A DNA stretch of 64,000 nucleotides, from positions 682,001 to 746,000 of the forward strand of contig NZ_JAGPXN010000001.1 of NCBI RefSeq assembly GCF_018070575.1, read 5' to 3'. A model generated the notes under the pieces. That model saw nothing but the letters and a program-made list of their open reading frames with translations. It was not told the origin of the DNA and ran no database searches. Within the stretch, counting starts at the first letter, position 1. The number at the start of each line of letters is the position of its first letter. Below are positions 16,814-24,965 of this stretch, in pieces. This DNA is from Micromonospora sp. C31 (GTDB lineage: Bacteria > Actinomycetota > Actinomycetes > Mycobacteriales > Micromonosporaceae). Made by a program: the position numbers and the translations under genes.

Positions 16814-18451
16814 ATGAGCGCGACGATGATCGTCAAGGGGCTGGCCGCGGGGCACGGGGACCGGGCACTGTTCGCCGGGCTGGACCTGGTGGTGGCGCCG
16901 GGGGACGTGGTGGGGCTGGTCGGGCCGAACGGGGCCGGCAAGTCGACGCTGCTGCGTACCCTCGCCGGACTGCTGCCGGTGGAGGCCGGCGGCGTGACGC
17001 TCAGCCCGCCCACGGCGAGCGTCGGGCACCTGCCCCAGGAGCCGGAGCGGCGGCCCGGCGAGGCCGTGCGGGACTTCCTGGCCCGGCGCACCGGGGTCAC
17101 GGCCTCGCAGGCCGCGCTGGACGCGGCGACGACGGCGCTCACCGAGGGCCGGCCCGGCGCCGACGACGCCTACGCCGAGGCGCTGGAGCGCTGGCTCGCC
17201 CTCGGCGGCGCGGACCTGGAGGAACGGGCCGAGCAGGTGGCCGCCGAGCTGGGCCTCACGGTCGACCTGGACCACCCGATGACCGGTCTCTCCGGCGGCC
17301 AGGCGGCCCGGGCGGGGCTGGCCTCGCTGCTGCTCAGCCGCTACGACGTCTTCCTGCTCGACGAGCCGACCAACGACCTGGACCTGGCCGGCCTGGAGCG
17401 GCTGGAGGAGTTCGTCACCGGGCTGCGCGCCGGCACGGTGCTGGTCAGCCACGACCGGGAGTTCCTCGCCCGCACGGTGACCCGGGTGCTGGAGCTGGAC
17501 CTGCACCAGCAGCAGGTCCGGCACTACGGCGGCGGCTACGCGGGCTACCTGGAGGAGCGTGAGGTGGCCCGCCGGCACGCCCGCGAGGACTACGAGGAGT
17601 ACGCCGACACCCGCGCCGGGCTGGAGGCGCGCGCCCGCACCCAGCGGTCCTGGATGGAGAAGGGCGTGAAGAACGCCCGCCGCAAGGCCACCGACAACGA
17701 CAAGATCGGCCGCAAGTTCCGCGCGGAGGCGACCGAGAAGCAGGCGGCCAAGGCCAAGCAGACCGAGCGGCTGATCGAGCGGCTGGAGGTGGTCGAGGAA
17801 CCGCGCAAGGAGTGGGAGCTGCGGATGGAGATCGCCGCCGCGCCCCGCGCCGGTGCCGTCGTGGCCTCGCTGCGCGACGCCGTCGTACGCCGGGGCGCCT
17901 TCACCCTCGGCCCGGTGACCCTCCAGATCGACTGGGCCGACAAGGTGGCGGTGACCGGGGCGAACGGGTCCGGCAAGTCCACCCTGCTCGCCGCCCTGCT
18001 GGGCCGGCTCCCCCTCGACTCGGGGCACGCCGCGCTCGGCCCGGGCGTGGTGGTCGGCGAGGTGGACCAGGCACGGGGGCTGTTCCTCGGCGACGTGCCG
18101 CTGATCGACGCGTTCGGTGCCGCCGTACCGCGGCTGTCGCCGGCGGACGCGCGGACGCTGCTGGCCAAGTTCGGCCTGCGCGCGGGGCACGTGCTGCGGC
18201 CGGCGGCGACCCTGTCGCCGGGCGAGCGGACCCGGGCGGCGCTGGCGCTGCTGCAGGGGCGCGGGGTGAACCTGCTGGTGCTGGACGAGCCGACCAACCA
18301 CCTGGACCTGCCCGCCATCGAGCAGCTCGAGTCGGCGCTGGCCAGCTACCCGGGCACGCTGCTGCTGGTCACCCACGACCGACGGATGCTGGACGCCGTG
18401 ACCACCAACCGACGGCTCCGGGTGGCCGCCGGACGGATCGCCGAGGATTGA
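16814..18451 (+). CDS. ABC-F family ATPase
   Basis: 545 residues with two ATPase domains and no TM segments. Domain 1: GPNGAGKST, LSGGQAARAGLA, FLLDEPTNDLD. Domain 2: GANGSGKST, LSPGERTRAALAL, LVLDEPTNHLD. The linker (about 240-330) is charged and helical, as in the P-site tRNA interaction motif. ABC-F proteins act on the ribosome in translation control or antibiotic resistance; no nearby gene points to resistance. A TAGGGT box lies 9 nt before the ATG, so a very short leader is likely. Confidence 0.9.
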   Translation: MSATMIVKGLAAGHGDRALFAGLDLVVAPGDVVGLVGPNGAGKSTLLRTLAGLLPVEAGGVTLSPPTASVGHLPQEPERRPGEAVRDFLARRTGVTASQAALDAATTALTEGRPGADDAYAEALERWLALGGADLEERAEQVAAELGLTVDLDHPMTGLSGGQAARAGLASLLLSRYDVFLLDEPTNDLDLAGLERLEEFVTGLRAGTVLVSHDREFLARTVTRVLELDLHQQQVRHYGGGYAGYLEEREVARRHAREDYEEYADTRAGLEARARTQRSWMEKGVKNARRKATDNDKIGRKFRAEATEKQAAKAKQTERLIERLEVVEEPRKEWELRMEIAAAPRAGAVVASLRDAVVRRGAFTLGPVTLQIDWADKVAVTGANGSGKSTLLAALLGRLPLDSGHAALGPGVVVGEVDQARGLFLGDVPLIDAFGAAVPRLSPADARTLLAKFGLRAGHVLRPAATLSPGERTRAALALLQGRGVNLLVLDEPTNHLDLPAIEQLESALASYPGTLLLVTHDRRMLDAVTTNRRLRVAAGRIAED

Positions 18452-18489
18452 TCCGTGCCGACCCGCTCGTGGCGGGCGAGAATGACCCC

Positions 18490-18807
18490 ATGCTCAAGTG
18501 GGAGTACGCGTTGCTGGTCCGCCGCCGCCAGGCGGCCTCGAACGACGTCGGCTGGGAGGTCGTCTTCGTCTGGTACGGCCCGGACGGCTCGATGGTCGAC
18601 GTGACGCCCTACGGCGACACGGCGCTGGCCCACCTGAACCGGGCCGGCGACCAGGGCTGGGAGCTGGTCGCGATGAGTGAGGACCCGTCCCTGCCCGGCA
18701 ACAACGAGCTGCACCGCTACCACCTCAAGCGGCCCAAGCCGGCAGCACCGCCGCCCCGGCAGCGGATGCGCGGCGCTGGGCGCCCGCGTCGGACGATCAC
18801 CGGCTGA
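18490..18807 (+). CDS. Small conserved protein, DUF4177-like
   Basis: 105 residues. It opens MLKWEYALLV and contains HLNRAGDQGWELVAM, the WEY...LN..G..GWELV pattern of the DUF4177 group. The C-terminal 30 residues are Pro/Arg-rich and likely disordered. No function known. ATG at 18490 follows GAGAAT by 6 nt, which can be read as a leaderless -10 box. It lies 38 bases after the ABC-F gene. Confidence 0.7.
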   Translation: MLKWEYALLVRRRQAASNDVGWEVVFVWYGPDGSMVDVTPYGDTALAHLNRAGDQGWELVAMSEDPSLPGNNELHRYHLKRPKPAAPPPRQRMRGAGRPRRTITG

Positions 18808-18883
18808 CCCGCCCGGCCGCTTCGGGAGCGCCCGGGGCATAACCGGCGGGGATCCGGGTATCGGCCGGCGGGAGGTGGCCCGG

Positions 18884-19609
18884 ATGGTCGCGCTGGCACA
18901 GCATCCGCCCTCGGCCGAGCGGCTGCGGGCGATCGACGGATTTCTCGCCGAGGCCTGGGCCGACCAGGCCCGGCACGACGACCGGCTGCGCGACCTCGCG
19001 GTCGAGGTGCGCTTCGACCGGGGGGTGGCCCACCTCGGCGGTGAGGTCGCCGGGCAGGACGAGCTGCGCCTGGTCCGGGACCGGGTCGGCCGGCTCGCCG
19101 GGGTGCTCGGCGTCTGGTGCCGCGTACGCGTGGCCGGGCGCGACCCGGTGGTGGTCGACCTGGGGTGTGGCGCCACCAAGCAGTGGCCGGGCAACCTGGG
19201 GCTGGACATCTTCCCGGCCCCGGGGGTGGACGCGGTGGCGGACCTCTCCGGCCCGCTGCCGTTGGCCGACGACTCGGTGGACGTCTTCTTCGCGGTGCAC
19301 ATCCTGGAGCACCTGATCGACTTCCTGCCGCTGGTCGACGAGTGTCACCGGGCGCTGCGGCCGGGTGGCGTGCTGCACGTGATGAGCCCGTGGTGGCGGC
19401 ACGTGAACGCCGTCGCCGATCCGACCCACGTGCGACTGCTCGACGTGCAGACGGTCAAGGGGATCTGCCTCCAGCGCCCGCCGGGCACCCCGCGCTGGTA
19501 TCCGCTGCACGTCGGCTGCGACGGCGCGTCGATCTTCGCCGACCTCACCCCGCTGCCCCCGGCCGCGGACGGTCCCACCTCCGCCCACCTGGCCCGCTTC
19601 TTCGACTGA
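18884..19609 (+). CDS. BON domain fused to SAM-dependent methyltransferase
   Basis: 241 residues. Residues about 25-80 (DDRLRDLAVEVRFDRGVAHLGGEV..LVRDRVGRLAGV) look like a BON domain, normally a periplasmic or phospholipid-binding module. From about 87 comes a class I methyltransferase: motif I VVDLGCGATKQWPG, acidic LGLDI, motif FAVHILEHL and RALRPGGVLHV. No signal peptide. GGGAGG at 18869-18875 is 8 nt from ATG 18884. The substrate is unknown and the domain pairing is unusual. Confidence 0.75.
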   Translation: MVALAQHPPSAERLRAIDGFLAEAWADQARHDDRLRDLAVEVRFDRGVAHLGGEVAGQDELRLVRDRVGRLAGVLGVWCRVRVAGRDPVVVDLGCGATKQWPGNLGLDIFPAPGVDAVADLSGPLPLADDSVDVFFAVHILEHLIDFLPLVDECHRALRPGGVLHVMSPWWRHVNAVADPTHVRLLDVQTVKGICLQRPPGTPRWYPLHVGCDGASIFADLTPLPPAADGPTSAHLARFFD

Positions 19610-19623
19610 TCCGCCCGTCGCGG

Positions 19624-20631
19624 TCAGCGGCCCAGGGTGCTCTCGCGGGGGGCCAGGCTCCAGGGGGCCGAGAGTTCCCGGGGCGGGGCGGTGCGGTCGC
19701 CGTCGATGCGGCCGGCGAGCAGTTCCACCGCCAGCCGGGCGATGCGCTCCTTGTCCGGCGCGATGGTGCTCAGGGTGGGCACGGAGAAGCGCCCGTCCTC
19801 GATGTCGTCGAAGCCGGCCACCGCCACGTCCTCGGGAACGCGCAGGCCCGCCTCGTGCAGGGCCCGCAGGGCCCCCAGGGCGAGGGTGTCGTTGAAGCAG
19901 AAGACGGCGTCGGGGCGTACGCCCGAGGTCAGCAGGGCGCGCATGGCGGCCGCGCCGTCCGCGCGGTGCCAGGCCGTCGCGGGCGCCACCAGCCGCTCGT
20001 CGTGGGGGAGGCCGGCGTCGGCGAGCGCGGCGGTGTAGCCGGCGAGCCGGAGCCGGGCGCTGGCCCCCTCCGGCGTGCGCTGCGAGCCGATGGCGGCGAT
20101 CCGGCGACGGCCGAGACCGGCCAGGTGGGCGGTGATCGCCCGGGCGGCGCCGACGTTGTCGATCCCGACGTGGTCGGCGGGACCGTGGTCGACCCGCTCG
20201 CCGAGCAGCACCATCGGAGTGCCGGCCAGCCCGGCGAGGTCCTCGGCGGTGAGCGCCAGCGGGCTGAGGATCAGCCCGTCGATGAGGTGCTCGGTGATGC
20301 CCGACGCGACCACCCGCTCCTGCTCGTGGCCGCCGCCGGTCTGGTCGATCAGCACCGTCCAGCCCAGCTCGGCCGCGGCAGTGACGACGTGCCGGGCGAG
20401 CTCGGCGAAGTAGGGGATGTCCAGCTCGGGGACCGCGAACGCGATGATCCCGGTGCGCCCCTTGCGGAGGTTGCGGGCGGAGAGGTTGGGCCGGTAGTTC
20501 AGCTCGGCGATGGCCTCCTCGACCCGGGCGCGGGTGTCGGGCCGGACGTGCACGTAGCCGTTGACAACGTTGGAGACGGTCTTCACCGACACGCCGGCCC
20601 GCTCCGCCACGTCCTTGAGCCTGTGTCGCAC
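19624..20631 (-). CDS. LacI-family transcriptional regulator
   Basis: 335 residues. N-terminal HTH (LKDVAERAGVSVKTVSNVVNG) with the LacI hinge helix segment (LNYRPNLSARNLR), then a periplasmic-binding-protein-like effector domain (IIAFAVPELDIPYF, VAVAGFDDIED). GTG 20631 is preferred, 7 nt after GGGGGAGG; GTG 20634 and ATG 20649 are in frame. It is divergent from the GH51/GH43 remnant, with operator-like palindromes in the gap, so arabinose or an arabino-oligosaccharide is the likely inducer. Confidence 0.9.
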   Translation of the reverse strand: MRHRLKDVAERAGVSVKTVSNVVNGYVHVRPDTRARVEEAIAELNYRPNLSARNLRKGRTGIIAFAVPELDIPYFAELARHVVTAAAELGWTVLIDQTGGGHEQERVVASGITEHLIDGLILSPLALTAEDLAGLAGTPMVLLGERVDHGPADHVGIDNVGAARAITAHLAGLGRRRIAAIGSQRTPEGASARLRLAGYTAALADAGLPHDERLVAPATAWHRADGAAAMRALLTSGVRPDAVFCFNDTLALGALRALHEAGLRVPEDVAVAGFDDIEDGRFSVPTLSTIAPDKERIARLAVELLAGRIDGDRTAPPRELSAPWSLAPRESTLGR

Positions 20632-20676
20632 CACGCCGCCTCCCCCCATGGCTGCGCACTTTACCCCGGGGGCTCT

Positions 20677-20702
20677 TTACAACGTTGCTTACAACGTTGT
20701 AC
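20677..20702. promoter_or_regulatory. Tandem LacI-type operators
   Basis: TACAACGTTGTA at 20690-20701 is a perfect 12-bp palindrome with the central CG of LacI-family operators. A second core, CAACGTTG (20680-20687), lies 12 bp away centre to centre. Both sit between the divergent lacI-type gene and the GH51 start, over TTTACA (20676-20681) and TACAAA (20700-20705), which could serve as -35 and -10. It is probably the operator of the neighbouring regulator. Confidence 0.75.
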
Positions 20703-20722
20703 AAACCATGGGCGCCAGGTGA

Positions 20723-22221
<1,499 letters not shown>

Positions 22222-22498
22222 CCCGACGCCTGGAGTGTTCCCGGGCAGCCCGGCCCCGGTCCCCGACCGGGGGGCCGTCCGGTCACCACCCGGAGTGTCC
22301 GGTCCGCCACCCTGCGCCCCGTCGCCCCGACCGCGGGGGTGGGCGGACGTGGACGGACGGATCGATCCCGTCCAGACTCTTGCGCAGAGCCGTGAGGTGT
22401 GAAAATTTCCTACCAGCGGCAGATTGCCAACGGCGAAACTTGCCGTCTGCGCCGCGATCGACCCCTGACACGGGAGCCCCAACGAAGGGACACACCGC

Positions 22499-24163
22499 AT
22501 GAAGGCAACTCGGCTCGGAGCCGCCGGGCTGGCCGCCGCACTGCTCGGCGCGCTCGTCGCCGCCACCCCGGCGAGCGCGGCGCCCGACGCGGCGACCACC
22601 GCCGCCTCCACCACCTCCTGCGTCACCGACCCGGCCACGCCCAAGCGGCAGTTCCGGGCCATGTGGATCTCCTCGGTCGTGAACATCGACTGGCCGAGCA
22701 AGGCTTCCCAGACCTCGCCGGACCGCGTCGCCACCCAGCAGGCCGAGTACCGCCAGCTGCTCGACCTCGCCGAGCGGCTCAACCACAACGCCGTGGTCGT
22801 CCAGATCCGGCCGACCGCCGACGCGTTCTGGCCGTCGCCCCACGAGCCCTGGTCGGAGTTCCTGACCGGGGTGCGCGGCGAGGACCCGGGCTGGGACCCG
22901 CTGAAGTTCGTGGTCGACGAGGCGCACAAGCGCAACCTCGAGTTCCACGCCTGGTTCAACCCGTACCGCATCTCCATGCCCGCCCCGGGCGGCGCCGGCG
23001 CCGACATCAACCAGCTCGCGCCCGACCACCCGGTCCGCGAGCACCCGGAGTGGACCTTCGCCTACCCGCCGGCCGGGGTCGCCGGCAGCCGGCTCTACTA
23101 CAACCCCGGCATCCCCGAGGTCCGCGAGTTCGTGCAGACCGCGATGATGGACGCCGTCAAGCGGTACGACGTCGACGGCGTGCACTTCGACGACTACTTC
23201 TACCCCTACCCGAGCGGCACCCACCAGGTGCCCGACGACGCCACCTTCGCGGCGCACAACCGGGGCTTCACCGACAAGGCCGACTGGCGGCGGGACAACA
23301 TCAACCTGCTGATCCAGGAGATGAACGCCAAGATCAAGGCCGAGAAGCCGTGGGTGAAGTTCGGCGTCAGCCCGTTCGGCATCTGGCGCAACCAGTCGGT
23401 CGACCCGCTGGGCTCGGACACCACCGGCAGCCAGTCGTACGACATCATCTCCGCCGACACCCGCAAGTGGGTCAAGCAGGAGTGGATCGACTACATCGTG
23501 CCGCAGCTCTACTGGTACATCGGCCAGTACCCGGCCGCCGACTACGCCCGGCTCGTGCCGTGGTGGGCGGACGTGGTCAAGGGCACCCGGGTGCAGCTCT
23601 ACATCGGGCAGGCCGACTACAAGAGCGGTGAACCGGTCTACGGGCCGTTCTGGCAGAACCCGCGCGAGCTGTCCGACCACCTGACGCTCAACCGGCAGTA
23701 CCCGGAGGTCCTGGGCAACGTCCACTTCTCGGCCGTGCAGGTGCGGGCCAACCGGCTCGGCGCGACCGACATCTACGCCGCCGAGCACTACTCCCGCCCG
23801 GCACTCGTCCCGACGATGTCGCACCTGCCGAAGAAGCCGCTGCTCATGCCGGTGGTCACCAGGGCCGCGCGGCAGGACGACGGGGTCCGCCTGAGCTGGC
23901 GCCAGCCGGCCGACGGCGTGGGCCCGCTCGGCACCGCCACCTCGTACGCGGTCTACCGCTTCGACGGGCTCGGCCTGGCCGGCCGGTGCGACTTCGCCGA
24001 CGCGGCGCACCTGGTCGACACGGTCCGCGCCGACGCGGGCACCCGGACGCAGTCCTGGGTGGACACGACGGCCGAGGCCGGCAAGCGGTACACCTACTAC
24101 GTGACCGCGCTCGACCGACTGGCGAACGAGAGCCCGGCCAGCCCGCCGGCGTTCGTCCGCTGA
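22499..24163 (+). CDS. Secreted glycoside hydrolase-like protein (GHL10 / DUF187) with C-terminal Fn3-like domain
   Basis: 554 residues. Signal peptide (ASAAP cleavage), then a TIM-barrel of the GHL10/YngK type: RAMWISSVVNIDWPS, VVVQIRPTADAFW, FHAWFNPYR, and VDGVHFDDYFYPYP with acidic residues in the expected place. Residues about 455-554 resemble a fibronectin III domain. GHL10 proteins are thought to act on cell-wall or plant polysaccharides; the substrate is unproven. ATG 22499 follows GAAGGGAC. It lies 277 bases beyond the GH43 remnant and probably has its own promoter. Confidence 0.85.
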   Translation: MKATRLGAAGLAAALLGALVAATPASAAPDAATTAASTTSCVTDPATPKRQFRAMWISSVVNIDWPSKASQTSPDRVATQQAEYRQLLDLAERLNHNAVVVQIRPTADAFWPSPHEPWSEFLTGVRGEDPGWDPLKFVVDEAHKRNLEFHAWFNPYRISMPAPGGAGADINQLAPDHPVREHPEWTFAYPPAGVAGSRLYYNPGIPEVREFVQTAMMDAVKRYDVDGVHFDDYFYPYPSGTHQVPDDATFAAHNRGFTDKADWRRDNINLLIQEMNAKIKAEKPWVKFGVSPFGIWRNQSVDPLGSDTTGSQSYDIISADTRKWVKQEWIDYIVPQLYWYIGQYPAADYARLVPWWADVVKGTRVQLYIGQADYKSGEPVYGPFWQNPRELSDHLTLNRQYPEVLGNVHFSAVQVRANRLGATDIYAAEHYSRPALVPTMSHLPKKPLLMPVVTRAARQDDGVRLSWRQPADGVGPLGTATSYAVYRFDGLGLAGRCDFADAAHLVDTVRADAGTRTQSWVDTTAEAGKRYTYYVTALDRLANESPASPPAFVR

Positions 24164-24174
24164 CGTCCCACCGG

Positions 24175-24205
24175 ATGCCCCGGGCGCCCCTGGCGCCCGG
24201 GGCAT
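24175..24205 (+). terminator. Hairpin terminator
   Basis: Perfect 14-bp stem (24175-24188 with 24192-24205), 3-base loop, followed by a T-rich TCGTCTGTTTC. It ends the GHL10 transcript 12 bases past its stop. Confidence 0.85.
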
Positions 24206-24343
24206 TCGTCTGTTTCAACTCCTGTCACCAATTTTCGGCAGGCACCGCATCACCTCGGACGATTCATGATCGACACTGTTCGGCACTCCGGTGACCCGCC
24301 GGTAACCCCCGTCCCGACCGCACATCCCCCAGCGGAGGTACCC

Positions 24344-24880
24344 GTGCCCAGACGCCTCACCACCCTGCTCGCCTCGGCCGCACTCGCGATGCTCTTCGTC
24401 TTCGGGGTCTCCTCCCCCGCCGCCGCCGTCACGACCTCGCAGAAGCTGTCCGTCCTGTCCGGCTGGACGCAGACCAGCGCCACCAGCTACAACTCCTGGA
24501 ACTCCGGCCGGCTCAACAAGGGCGCCTGGGCGTCGTACGGGTTCAACTGGTCGACCGACTACTGCTCATCGAGCCCCGACAACCCGCTCGGCTTCAAGTT
24601 CAGCCTCTCCTGCTACCGGCACGACTTCGGCTACCGCAACTACAAGGCGATGGGCCGGTTCTCGACGAACAAGGCCCGCCTCGACAGCGCGTTCTACGCC
24701 GACCTGAAGCGGGTCTGCGCCACGTACAACGCCGCCGTGCGGCCCGCCTGCTACAGCCTCGCCTGGACGTACTACCAGGCCGTCAGCGCCTTCGGCTCGG
24801 TCGCCGCCGTGCAGCAGGCCGACATCGACCGCGCCGCCCGGATGAAGGCCGACGCCGAACACCGCGCCGCCCTGAGCTGA
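24344..24880 (+). CDS. Secreted prokaryotic phospholipase A2
   Basis: 178 residues. GTG 24344 follows GGAGG at 24334-24338. Signal peptide ends AAA near residue 28. The mature domain has the actinobacterial PLA2 signature CYRHDFGYRN with catalytic His 93 and Asp 94, and Cys pairs (C74/C90 region, and CATYN..RPAC). The fold is small and all-helical, calcium-dependent in characterised relatives. It would hydrolyse the sn-2 acyl chain of external phospholipids. Monocistronic between two terminators. Confidence 0.92.
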   Translation: MPRRLTTLLASAALAMLFVFGVSSPAAAVTTSQKLSVLSGWTQTSATSYNSWNSGRLNKGAWASYGFNWSTDYCSSSPDNPLGFKFSLSCYRHDFGYRNYKAMGRFSTNKARLDSAFYADLKRVCATYNAAVRPACYSLAWTYYQAVSAFGSVAAVQQADIDRAARMKADAEHRAALS

Positions 24881-24897
24881 TCCACCCGTACCGCCCA

Positions 24898-24937
24898 GGG
24901 GTCCGCGTCCCCGCCCGCCCGGGTCGACGCGGACCCC
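24898..24937. terminator. Bidirectional hairpin terminator
   Basis: Perfect 12-bp arms GGGGTCCGCGTC (24898-24909) and GACGCGGACCCC (24926-24937) with a 16-base loop, between the convergent phospholipase and cyclase/NB-ARC genes. Confidence 0.75.
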
Positions 24938-24965
24938 GAACCGCGCGGACCGGCGGGGCCGGTCG

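Noticed and set aside
15314..18376. A 1020-codon open frame on the minus strand, and others of this kind opposite real genes (4015-6753, 24972-28247)
   Set aside because: High G+C leaves antisense frames open. The products are Arg/Ala/Gly/Pro-rich without family motifs, while the opposite strand has clear genes.
22240..22280. Terminator after GH43
   Set aside because: The G/C-rich complement has bulges and no clean stem; too weak to list as a feature.
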